Made by a program: the position numbers and the translations under genes. DNA of 6,452 nucleotides from Ruminococcaceae bacterium UBA7101 (GTDB lineage Bacteria; Bacillota; Clostridia; Oscillospirales; Acutalibacteraceae). Location: NCBI GenBank assembly GCA_002493325.1, contig DKYL01000031.1, positions 19,971 through 26,422 of the forward strand. The letters run 5' to 3'. How positions within the stretch are numbered: the first letter of the stretch is position 1; every line of letters starts with the position of its first letter. A model generated the notes under the pieces. It was not told the DNA's origin. It searched no databases and worked only from the letters and a program-made list of their open reading frames with translations. Below, piece after piece: positions 1-6,370 of the stretch.

Positions 1-10
1 CAACCTATAG

Positions 11-39
11 TTGCGAAATTTCAAATTAAAATGTATAGT
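11..39 (+). promoter_or_regulatory. Candidate sigma-A promoter for the XRE regulator
   Basis: A TTGCGA hexamer (11-16) and a TATAGT hexamer (34-39) are separated by 17 bp, a good match to the housekeeping -35/-10 layout. A second -10-like TATAAT overlaps at 39-44 but has no -35 at a fitting distance. The predicted transcript would start near 46, giving a 5' leader of about 36 nt before the ATG at 82. A perfect 8-bp palindrome GAAATTTC (15-22) overlaps the -35 box and an A+T palindrome TATAATTATA (39-48) overlaps the -10 region, so either could be an operator. This is a motif match by eye. Confidence 0.5.
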
Positions 40-81
40 ATAATTATATGATATCTGTTATTCTTAATACGAGGTGATATA

Positions 82-897
82 ATGAGAGAGGAAACAGCAA
101 AAAGGCTTTTTGAATACAGAAAAGCAAATGGATATTCACAGGAGGAGCTTGCTGAAAAAATCGGTGTTTCAAGGCAGGCAATATCCAAATGGGAACGGGG
201 AGAAAGCAGCCCTGATACTGAAAATCTGATTGCACTTTCAAGATTGTATAATGTTACGATTGACGAAATGATTAACACCGAAAATGAGCCTGTCAAGGCA
301 GAAAAGGCTGCTGATGCCGAAAAACAGCAGCCGGAGCAGAACGATAACACCAATAACAGTGAAACAGAGGAAACCACTGCTGATGAGCCTGCACAGGCAC
401 ATGTCAGCTTCAGAAACGGTATACATATCCACGACGGCAAGGATAAGGTGGATATCGGCTTTAACGGAATACATATTGAATCAAAAAACGGAGAGGCAGT
501 TCATATCGGGTCAGGTGATGTTCAGGTTGAAGGTATTGATGAGAAATACATTTTTTCAAGAGGGAAGGGCGATAAGCTGTTCCACGCGCTTTTGCCGTTG
601 AGTGTAATTATTGCATATCTCATAATCGGTTTTACCTTTGAGCAGGGCTGGGCACTTGGCTGGCTTTTGGTATTTATAATTCCCATTGCCGAAAGCTTTA
701 TAGCAGCGGTTAAAACAAAAAATCCGTCTGCCTTTGCTTATCCTGTTCTTGTTGCGGCTGTGTATCTTACAGTAGGAATGTTTGAGAAAATATGGCACCC
801 CACCTGGATTATGTTTTTAACAATACCCGTTTATTATATTATTGCTGATTTTATCAAGCCAAACAAAAAAACGAAGGATGATGCATCAGCGTTGTAA
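82..897 (+). CDS. Membrane-anchored XRE-family HTH transcriptional regulator
   Basis: This 271-residue protein probably represses or activates transcription while tethered to the cytoplasmic membrane. Residues 5-62 form a Cro/C1-type helix-turn-helix, with SQEELAEKIGVSRQAISKWE (19-38) as the recognition region and a typical SPDTENLIALSRLYNVTIDEM continuation near 43-63. Residues 66-105 are an acidic, Q/N-rich linker. Residues 110-143 hold two copies of a repeat of about 17 residues with NGIHI at 112-116 and 128-132, each ending VxIG, probably beta-strand in nature. Residues 168-258 contain four hydrophobic segments (about 168-185, 188-210, 217-234 and 240-258) and a lysine-rich tail follows. 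GAGGTGAT at 71-78 is a strong ribosome binding site and fixes the ATG. The gene is monocistronic, with a terminator just after the stop. HTH-plus-membrane regulators are common in Clostridia; the signal and target genes are unknown. Confidence 0.9.
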   Translation: MREETAKRLFEYRKANGYSQEELAEKIGVSRQAISKWERGESSPDTENLIALSRLYNVTIDEMINTENEPVKAEKAADAEKQQPEQNDNTNNSETEETTADEPAQAHVSFRNGIHIHDGKDKVDIGFNGIHIESKNGEAVHIGSGDVQVEGIDEKYIFSRGKGDKLFHALLPLSVIIAYLIIGFTFEQGWALGWLLVFIIPIAESFIAAVKTKNPSAFAYPVLVAAVYLTVGMFEKIWHPTWIMFLTIPVYYIIADFIKPNKKTKDDASAL

Positions 898-905
898 CGA
901 GGTTT

Positions 906-941
906 TAAACCAAAGGACAATACTGTTCTTTGGTTTATTTT
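906..941 (+). terminator. Intrinsic terminator after the XRE regulator
   Basis: A 14-bp stem (906-919 with 924-937, one G-T pair at 916/927) closes a 4-nt loop at 920-923. It contains CCAAAG paired with CTTTGG and is followed by a T-rich tract (TTTATTTT, 934-941). It lies 9 nt after the TAA of the regulator gene, so the regulator is transcribed separately from the next plus-strand gene. Confidence 0.85.
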
Positions 942-1028
942 ATGCCATAATTTTATCAGCAGATAAATTGGGATGTATGGACTAAATGCGAAAAGCTGTT
1001 TAAATAACGGATAATAACGGGGGAGAAA

Positions 1029-1481
1029 ATGTTTAAGGTAAAAAAGAGAACGCTTTTATTGATTGCCGGTATTGTGTGGCTTATAGCCGGTTTTAATGTA
1101 GCAAGACTTGGAGTTTTGTCATACTTAGCAATTGAATCCAAGTGGTATTTATACCTGTTTTCAGTAGTAGTATTTGTGCTTTTCGGAGCAATGTTTTTTA
1201 AAATGAGTCAAAAGCATACAAAGAGAATTTTGAAATATGAGGATTATAAGCCGTTTTGGAATTTCTTTGATTTAAAGGCATATATTATCATGGCATGTAT
1301 GATGGGCGGCGGAATTGGTTTTAGGGCAGCCGGAATATTTCCTGATATCTTTGTTGCCTTCTTCTATACCGGACTCGGCTGTGCATTAGCCTTAGCAGGC
1401 GTATTGTTTTTCAGAAATTATATTTGTTATACAAGACTGTTGGAAAAAGAGAGTAAACACGATGACCAAACAGAGCAATAA
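1029..1481 (+). CDS. Small four-helix membrane protein, function unknown
   Basis: I do not recognise this 150-residue protein. It has a positively charged N-terminus (FKVKKR) and four strongly hydrophobic segments at about residues 8-28, 39-58, 82-100 and 104-127, with a basic cytoplasmic-type loop between the second and third (KMSQKHTKRILKYEDYKPF, about 58-76). The glycine-rich MMGGGIGFRAAG (91-102) and a conserved-looking EDYKPFWNFFDLKAY are the distinctive parts. The C-terminus is short, charged and hydrophilic. The start is supported by GGGGGAG at 1019-1025, only 3 nt from the ATG, which is tighter than usual. A terminator separates it from the regulator upstream, so it needs its own promoter. 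A weak extended -10 (TGcCATAAT, 943-951) is the only candidate seen and lacks a clear -35. It is an integral membrane protein with high probability; no enzymatic motif is visible. Confidence 0.8.
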   Translation: MFKVKKRTLLLIAGIVWLIAGFNVARLGVLSYLAIESKWYLYLFSVVVFVLFGAMFFKMSQKHTKRILKYEDYKPFWNFFDLKAYIIMACMMGGGIGFRAAGIFPDIFVAFFYTGLGCALALAGVLFFRNYICYTRLLEKESKHDDQTEQ

Positions 1482-1561
1482 AAAGAACCGCGAACAAAAA
1501 GCTGAGGTGCGATAACGCAGTATTGCTTAAAACAGTCATCTTTTCAGTTATAATTGTGTTA

Positions 1562-1597
1562 AAAAATCACATAAGGCGACAGCCTTATGTGATTTTT
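1562..1597. terminator. Bidirectional intrinsic terminator between convergent genes
   Basis: A perfect 16-bp stem, AAAAATCACATAAGGC (1562-1577) with its complement at 1582-1597, closes a 4-nt GACA loop (1578-1581). Read on either strand it ends in a run of five or more T residues, so it can stop transcription from the plus-strand membrane-protein gene and from the minus-strand ddl operon. It is about 80 nt past the plus-strand stop and about 157 nt past the radical SAM stop, and lies inside the larger inverted repeat. Confidence 0.85.
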
Positions 1598-1610
1598 ATG
1601 CCTTATTCTA

Positions 1611-1634
1611 ACTAAAAATATAACTATTTTAAGT
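1611..1634. repeat. Small A+T-rich hairpin inside the intergenic element
   Basis: ACTAAAAATA (1611-1620) pairs with TATTTTAAGT (1625-1634) in 9 of 10 positions around a TAAC loop. It follows the perfect hairpin at 1562-1597 and precedes the weaker stem at 1638-1671, giving the interior of the element a three-armed fold. It is A+T rich, so some of this could be chance. Confidence 0.45.
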
Positions 1635-1679
1635 GCTTCGCAGTTTCGTACATAAAGAAATCTGTCTGCGAGAAACCAA

Positions 1680-1752
1680 TACTTCGTTATCGCACCTCAG
1701 CTCATGTTCGTGGTTTACTTTGTTATGACACCTCAGCTTAATCCTCGTTTTT
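1680..1752. repeat. Tandem 36-37 bp direct repeat, two units
   Basis: Unit 1 (1680-1715) is the right arm of the inverted repeat and unit 2 (1716-1752) is a diverged copy directly next to it. Positions 1680-1704 and 1716-1740 agree at 21 of 25, including a shared CACCTCAGCT (1693-1702 and 1729-1738) and GTTAT before it. With a 1-nt insertion the similarity continues through ATnnTCGT. Counting the left arm in inverted orientation, the region has three copies of the unit. Unit 2 ends 2 nt before the radical SAM stop codon. Confidence 0.65.
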
Positions 1753-1754
1753 TG

Positions 1755-3167
1755 TTATCTGTTAAGCTCTGCTTTGCCTTCGGGCGTATCACGATAATAC
1801 TGTGTGAATGGGTGAAAGCGCTCCTGCTCCTCCCATATTTCTTTAGCCTTTGGTGCCCACAGCTTTGCATATTCATCGCATTTTGAGCAAAGTGTTTCAG
1901 CACTTTCAGGGCAGGTCAGGTTTGTTGATTTAGCACCTGTTTTGCTGACCATTTTTCTGAGTGCCTGCGGATTTTCAAGCATAGGGCAGGGTCTTAGCAT
2001 ATTATCATTAAACGGCTGACCCTTATAATATTCTTTAAACAGAGGGGATTTCAGACATTCAATGATGCTTTTTTCTCTGATATTTGAATCACTGTAGTGA
2101 ACAAAAACACAAGGCTCAACATCGCCCTCACTGTTAATGTGAAAATAGTTCCTGCCGCCTGCAATACAGCCGCCTACAAATTCAGCATCATTCTGGAAAT
2201 CTACGGTAAAAATAGGTTTTCCTGTTTTGCTGTTTCTGTTTTCTCTTATTTTTCTGTAAACGTGCTCACGCTGTTCGGGTGAAAGCAGCAGTGCAGTATC
2301 TGCATCACTGCCCACAGGCATATAGTGAAAATACCATGCAAAGCGTGCACCGTTTTCAATCATCAAATCATAAAATTCATCACTGGTTACAGCCTCATAG
2401 TTCTGGCTTGTGTAACAGATGGATGTACCGAACAGGCATTTGTGTCTTTTAAGCATCTGCATTGCCTTGAGTGTTCTCTGATATGCTCCGTCACCGCGTC
2501 TGCCGTCGGTTGTTTCCTCACTGCCTTCAATGGAAAGTGCAAGTGACAGATTACCGCATTTGTTCATTTCTTCACAAAACGCATCATCAACAAGTGTGCC
2601 GTTTGTATAGGCAAGGAACAGACAGTCGCTGTTTTCCCTTGCGACAGTTAAAATGTCTTTTTTTCTGATTAACGGCTCACCGCCTGTGTACATAAAGAAA
2701 TGTGTGCCGATTGCCTTGGCTTCCGTAACAATTCTGCGCATTTCATCAAGGGTGAGGTTGGAATTATGACCGTATTCCGCAGCCCAGCAGCCCTTGCATT
2801 TCATATTGCAGGCTGATGTCGGGTCAAGCAAAATAACCCAGGGAATATTGCAGTGCTCCTCATCTCTCTTTTTTCTGAGTGTTGAGGTGCCGATAAGTCC
2901 AAGGTCAATACCAAAGGTTAATACTGCTTTTCTCAGCATTTCCTCGTCAACCTCTTTCAGTCCTCTGAACAGAAAGGTATTCCACACATTGTTTTTATCC
3001 TTTAAAATCTCAATCGGCTTAGTAAAGGTGCTTTCAGGATACATTCTGCCCGCAGCAGCCTTGCCGATTTTTATCAGCTTAAGTATGTTTTTTTCAGGAT
3101 TTTTATATACATACTTAAATATCCTGTTGCCTATAAAGTGAAGCACCTTGCTTTTTGTTTGAGCCAT
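1755..3167 (-). CDS. Radical SAM protein with SPASM-like C-terminal cysteines, function unknown
   Basis: This 470-residue protein is a radical S-adenosylmethionine enzyme. The cluster-binding CxxxCxxC is at C120, C124 and C127 (SACNMKCKGCW), followed by the SAM-contacting GGEP motif at 162-165. A SPASM-like tail supplies further cysteines at C334, C353, C394, C419, C427 and C430, with the characteristic INSEGDVEPC around 344-353, so one or more auxiliary iron-sulfur clusters are likely. About 110 residues, basic and amphipathic near the start, precede the radical SAM core. The protein resembles a widespread Clostridia family annotated only as radical SAM; I know of no assigned substrate. Translation starts 13 nt after the argS stop, with AAGAGG (complement of 3175-3180) 7 nt before the ATG, so it is the last gene of the ddl operon. 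No precursor peptide gene is adjacent, which argues against a simple RiPP-maturase role. Confidence 0.9.
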   Translation of the reverse strand: MAQTKSKVLHFIGNRIFKYVYKNPEKNILKLIKIGKAAAGRMYPESTFTKPIEILKDKNNVWNTFLFRGLKEVDEEMLRKAVLTFGIDLGLIGTSTLRKKRDEEHCNIPWVILLDPTSACNMKCKGCWAAEYGHNSNLTLDEMRRIVTEAKAIGTHFFMYTGGEPLIRKKDILTVARENSDCLFLAYTNGTLVDDAFCEEMNKCGNLSLALSIEGSEETTDGRRGDGAYQRTLKAMQMLKRHKCLFGTSICYTSQNYEAVTSDEFYDLMIENGARFAWYFHYMPVGSDADTALLLSPEQREHVYRKIRENRNSKTGKPIFTVDFQNDAEFVGGCIAGGRNYFHINSEGDVEPCVFVHYSDSNIREKSIIECLKSPLFKEYYKGQPFNDNMLRPCPMLENPQALRKMVSKTGAKSTNLTCPESAETLCSKCDEYAKLWAPKAKEIWEEQERFHPFTQYYRDTPEGKAELNR

Positions 3168-3180
3168 TCTGTTACCTCTT

Positions 3181-4869
3181 TCACATTACCTCGGGTGTTG
3201 TGATTTTTAGCATTGTTAAAATATTTTTAATCGTATCCTTAACTGCTGTGCAAAGATAAAGTCTTGCACGCATTAAGCCTTCGTCATCAATCATAACCCT
3301 GTGTGCATTGTAAAATTTGTGGAACAGGGTTGCAAGCTCAATGACGTAGTGTGTAATTTTTGCAGGGTTATATAATTCAGCAGCAGCGATAATTTCATCG
3401 GTGAGAGCAGAAAGGTGGCGGATAAGCTCCTTTTCCTCGTCACTGTTCAAAAGCATAAGCTCTTCATCTGTGGGTGCCTTTATCTCAACACCCTGCTCCT
3501 GTGCCTTTTTCAGTATTGAGCAAATTCTTGCGTGTGCATACTGAACGTAGTAAACAGGATTTTCGCTTGATTCCTTGGCTGCAAGCTCCAAATCAAAATC
3601 AAAGTGAGAGTTAGGCTCACGGAGATTGAAGAAAAATCTTGCGGCGTCAAGCGGTACTTCGTCAATAAGTGTGTTCAGCGTGATAGCCTTGCCTGAACGC
3701 TTGGAAAGCTTGATGGTTTCACCCTCACGGACAAGTCTTACCATCTGCATAATAACAGCGTCAAGTCTGTCAGCATCAAGACCAAGTGCAGTCAGTGCTG
3801 CTTTCATTCTCGGAACATAGCCGTGGTGGTCTGCACCAAGCACATCAATTGCCTTGTCATAACCACGTGTTACAAGCTTGTTATAATGATATGCAATGTC
3901 AGGAACAATATAAGTCGGCAGACCGTTTGCTCTTACAAGCACAATATCCTTGTCATTGCCGTATTCACTTGCTTTAAACCAGAGAGCACCATCCTGTTCA
4001 TAGGTAACACCCTTTTCCTTCATAGCAGTGATTACCCTGTCAACAGAGCCGTCGTTGTGGAGTGTTGACTCTCTGAACCATTTGTCATAGGTGATTCTGT
4101 ATCTGCCTAAATCCTTTTCAAGCCCTGAAATGTTCTTTGGCAGAGCATAGTCAACAAGCGCATTTCTTCTTGTTTGGCTGTCGCATTCTACATATTTATC
4201 ACCGTATTCTTCAATAAAGCTTTCAGCGTGGGCTGTTATGTCTGCGCCCTGATATGCATCCTCGGGCATTTCAACAGTGCTGTCGAAATGCTGAAGGTAT
4301 CTGACCTCCAGTGAGGTCGCAAACTTTTCAATCTGATTGCCTGCGTCATTAACATAAAATTCTCTGTTAACCTCGTAGCCTGCCCAGTCAAGAACGGCTG
4401 CAAGGCAGTCACCGATTGCACCGCCTCTTGCATTGCCTATGTGCATAGGTCCTGTAGGGTTTGCAGATACAAATTCAACAAGCACCTTTTTGCCCTGACC
4501 GAAATCAGATTTGCCATAGTTTTCGCCGCAGGCAAAAACATCTTTAATAATTTCACTGTAATATTTTTGTGAAAGAAAGAAGTTCAGAAAGCCCGGTCCT
4601 GCAATTTCTACCCTGTCAAATACAGTATCCGCTAAATCAATATGGTTAACTATGCTTTCTGCAATCATTCTCGGTGCTTTTTTGAATGCTCTTGCACCTG
4701 CCATAGCGGCATTGCTTGAATAATCACCATTCGCTTTATTTGCAGGGATTTCCACTATAAAATCAGGAATTTCTGCTTCAGGCAGTTCACCGTCATTTAT
4801 TGCTTTTGTAATGGCATCGGCTATGATAGCTTTCAGCTTATTTTCTGTTTCTTTAACTAATTTTGACAT
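3181..4869 (-). CDS. argS: Arginyl-tRNA synthetase
   Basis: ArgS charges tRNA-Arg with arginine in the cytoplasm. The 562-residue length is normal for the family. In order: the N-terminal additional domain (about 1-100), the class I catalytic core with the HIGH-type motif HIGN at 143-146 inside SANPTGPMHIGNARGG (135-150), GADHHGYVPRM (345-355), the KMSKS-type loop KLSKRSG at 387-393, and the alpha-helical DALR anticodon-binding domain from about NPVYYVQYAHARI (437-449) to the C-terminus, which ends in the family-typical TTPEVM. An AGGAG (complement of 4878-4882) lies 8 nt before the ATG and overlaps the end of the upstream YwiB-like gene, suggesting coupled translation. No T-box leader is present, because the gene sits inside the ddl operon. 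All catalytic motifs look intact. Confidence 0.97.
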   Translation of the reverse strand: MSKLVKETENKLKAIIADAITKAINDGELPEAEIPDFIVEIPANKANGDYSSNAAMAGARAFKKAPRMIAESIVNHIDLADTVFDRVEIAGPGFLNFFLSQKYYSEIIKDVFACGENYGKSDFGQGKKVLVEFVSANPTGPMHIGNARGGAIGDCLAAVLDWAGYEVNREFYVNDAGNQIEKFATSLEVRYLQHFDSTVEMPEDAYQGADITAHAESFIEEYGDKYVECDSQTRRNALVDYALPKNISGLEKDLGRYRITYDKWFRESTLHNDGSVDRVITAMKEKGVTYEQDGALWFKASEYGNDKDIVLVRANGLPTYIVPDIAYHYNKLVTRGYDKAIDVLGADHHGYVPRMKAALTALGLDADRLDAVIMQMVRLVREGETIKLSKRSGKAITLNTLIDEVPLDAARFFFNLREPNSHFDFDLELAAKESSENPVYYVQYAHARICSILKKAQEQGVEIKAPTDEELMLLNSDEEKELIRHLSALTDEIIAAAELYNPAKITHYVIELATLFHKFYNAHRVMIDDEGLMRARLYLCTAVKDTIKNILTMLKITTPEVM

Positions 4870-4874
4870 TGTTG

Positions 4875-5303
4875 TTACTCCTGGTTTTTTCTGAAGCTCA
4901 TTTTAACCTCGTTTCTTGAGGCTAATGCTCCGTTAATATCAATATCATATCCAAAGGTGAATTCACCGCTTTCGCCGTCAAATTCCGTGTCAATGGCGTG
5001 ACCGGATATGCCCATTAAAATGTCGCCGAATTCCGTGCCGTAGTGACACATATTGCGTCTTGATTTTTCAATGATCAGGCAGGATGCATATTTACCGCCT
5101 CTTGTCATTTCAACCCGACTTTCATCCTTCTGGATTTTTACACATACCTCAACAGGGGGAGCCGGCTGCTCCTGTTCTTCCTTGTAATGTAATATGTAGC
5201 AGTTTTCATTTTCCTCAAGCAAGGCAACAGTGGTCAGCTCCATTCTGTCTTTTTGCATATCAACCTGCTGTGTACCGAGTATTTTCAGTAGTACATTAAG
5301 CAT
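4875..5303 (-). CDS. YwiB-like DUF1934 beta-barrel protein
   Basis: The 142 residues fit the DUF1934/YwiB family, small cytoplasmic proteins predicted to form a lipocalin-like beta barrel of unknown function. Family hallmarks are the opening LLKILGTQQ (5-13), the central CVKIQKDESRVEMTRGGKYASCLIIE (about 54-79), YGTEFGDILMGISGHAIDTEF (about 88-108) and the closing FGYDIDINGALASRNEVKMSF (about 117-137). There is no signal peptide or membrane segment. In Bacillus subtilis the homologue ywiB also sits next to argS, so the pairing supports the assignment. An AAGGA site (complement of 5311-5315) 7 nt before the ATG lies within the end of ddl, and only 2 nt separate the two genes. The role is unknown; the conserved linkage with argS hints at a translation-related job, but that is inference. 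Confidence 0.85.
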   Translation of the reverse strand: MLNVLLKILGTQQVDMQKDRMELTTVALLEENENCYILHYKEEQEQPAPPVEVCVKIQKDESRVEMTRGGKYASCLIIEKSRRNMCHYGTEFGDILMGISGHAIDTEFDGESGEFTFGYDIDINGALASRNEVKMSFRKNQE

Positions 5304-5305
5304 TT

Positions 5306-6370
5306 TTATATCCTTCCGCCCCGCTCCAATGCAAGCTGAATCAGTCTGTCGATCAGCTCCTTGTATGAAACACCAACAGCCTCAAAAAGCTTGGGGTACA
5401 TACTTATTGCTGTCTGTCCGGGGATTGTGTTTATTTCGTTGAGCAGTACACGCTCATCATTCTTGGTTACGAAGAAATCAACTCGGCTCATTCCTTCGCA
5501 GCCCATAGCAGAGTATGCCTTGATTGCCTGCTTTTTAATCTCTTCACGCTTTTCGTCCGAAAGCTGAGCAGGGATAACCGTCTGTGACGGATTGTTGTAT
5601 TTTGCATCAAAATCATAAAATTCTGCCGAAGCAAGAATCTGACCGACCTCGCCTGTTATCGGCTCATTGTTGCCCATTACTGCACACTCAACCTCATAGC
5701 CGTCAATAAATTCCTCAAGAACAGCCTTTTTGTCTTCCTTGAATGCAATCTCCATTGCAGCTATAAGCTCCTCTTTGCTTCCTGCTTTTGAAATACCTAC
5801 GGATGAACCTGCATTTGCAGGCTTAACAAAAATAGGGAAGCCGAGGTATTCAATTGCCTTGTCAAGCAGCTCACTGCCGTTTTTCCCGTAATTAAATTTG
5901 CTGATGGCAAACCATTTTGCCTGTGGAATACCGAATGCGTCGGCAACAGCATTAGTAACTGTTTTGTCCATACAAACACCTGATGAGGTTGCGTCGCAGC
6001 CCACAAAAGGAATCTGTGCAAGCTGAAGAAGCCCCTGAATAGTGCCGTCCTCACCATTCTTGCCGTGAAGCACGGGAAATACGGCATCAAGCTTAACGAT
6101 ATCGCCCTTTGCGGTAACAAGTCCGCCCACAGTTGAATCAGGTGAGATAAATGCAGGAACAAGGCTTTTGGACTGCAGCCATCTGTCCTCAGGCAGAAGC
6201 TCAACATTGTCATTGAAAATGTACCATCTTCCTGCCTTTGTAATTCCGATTAAAACAATATTGTATTTTGTAAGGTCAATATTCTGAATGATGCTTTTTG
6301 CTGAGATACAGCTGATATTATGCTCAGATGAAACACCGCCGAAAATAATTCCTATTGTAAGTTTATTCAT
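5306..6370 (-). CDS. ddl: D-alanine--D-alanine ligase
   Basis: Ddl joins two D-alanines with ATP for the peptidoglycan precursor. The 354-residue product has the ATP-grasp ligase motifs: IFGGVSSEHNIS (9-20) with E16, HGKNGEDGTIQG (102-113), KPANAGSSVG (183-192) in the ATP-binding region, the omega-loop FYDFDAKY (251-258), and metal ligands D298, E312 and N314 in SRVDFF and LNEINTIPG. The Lys-Tyr at the end of the omega-loop matches D-Ala-D-Ala ligases rather than VanA/VanB D-Ala-D-Lac enzymes. I chose the ATG at 6370 over an in-frame ATG at 6400. The predicted transcription start near 6397 lies downstream of the 6400 codon, and MNKLTIGIIFGG is the normal family N-terminus. The ribosome binding site is GGAGAG (complement of 6383-6388), with a longish 12-nt spacer. 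It is the first gene of the operon. Confidence 0.95.
   Translation of the reverse strand: MNKLTIGIIFGGVSSEHNISCISAKSIIQNIDLTKYNIVLIGITKAGRWYIFNDNVELLPEDRWLQSKSLVPAFISPDSTVGGLVTAKGDIVKLDAVFPVLHGKNGEDGTIQGLLQLAQIPFVGCDATSSGVCMDKTVTNAVADAFGIPQAKWFAISKFNYGKNGSELLDKAIEYLGFPIFVKPANAGSSVGISKAGSKEELIAAMEIAFKEDKKAVLEEFIDGYEVECAVMGNNEPITGEVGQILASAEFYDFDAKYNNPSQTVIPAQLSDEKREEIKKQAIKAYSAMGCEGMSRVDFFVTKNDERVLLNEINTIPGQTAISMYPKLFEAVGVSYKELIDRLIQLALERGGRI

Larger units (their letters stand above)
1486..1715. repeat. MITE-like imperfect inverted repeat between convergent genes
   Basis: The arms are 1486-1525 and 1677-1715. The core AGCTGAGGTGCGATAACG (1500-1517) is perfectly complementary to 1685-1702. Inward of it 7 of 8 further positions pair (1518-1525 with 1677-1684). 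Outward, after a 4-versus-3-nt gap, 9 of 10 pair (1486-1495 with 1706-1715). In total 34 of 36 aligned positions match. The 150-nt interior holds two good hairpins (1562-1597 and 1611-1634) and a weaker stem TCGCAG/CTGCGA (1638-1643 with 1666-1671). No convincing gene lies inside. It begins 4 nt after the stop of the upstream membrane-protein gene. The layout fits a miniature inverted-repeat element or a dispersed palindromic intergenic repeat. No clear target-site duplication is seen, so mobility is inferred only. Confidence 0.7.

Noticed and set aside
943..951. Extended -10 (TGcCATAAT) as promoter of the small membrane-protein gene
   Set aside because: No recognisable -35 at the right distance; mentioned only as a weak candidate in the gene entry.
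1462..1515. A 17-codon plus-strand frame (MTKQSNKKNREQKAEVR) overlapping the end of the membrane-protein gene
   Set aside because: It has only a weak upstream AGAGAG, its last nine codons come from the repeat arm, and no homologue is recognised. It could be the stub of a gene cut by the element, but the sequence alone does not support calling it.
1549..1554. Perfect TATAAT as a promoter inside the intergenic element
   Set aside because: No acceptable -35 lies 16-18 bp upstream, and a transcript from it would enter the terminator hairpin at once.
1680..1752. CRISPR-like repeats with 36-bp period
   Set aside because: The whole unit is repeated with no unique spacer between copies, only two direct units exist and no cas gene is present.
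3181..3192. GAGGTAATGTGA at the argS end as a minimal start-stop frame before the radical SAM gene
   Set aside because: The ATG is the last sense codon of argS and the GAGGTA is too close to act as its ribosome binding site; similarity to the true site at 3175-3180 is likely chance.
5797..6213. 138-codon minus-strand frame inside ddl
   Set aside because: It is an out-of-frame shadow of ddl with no ribosome binding site and an implausible composition.
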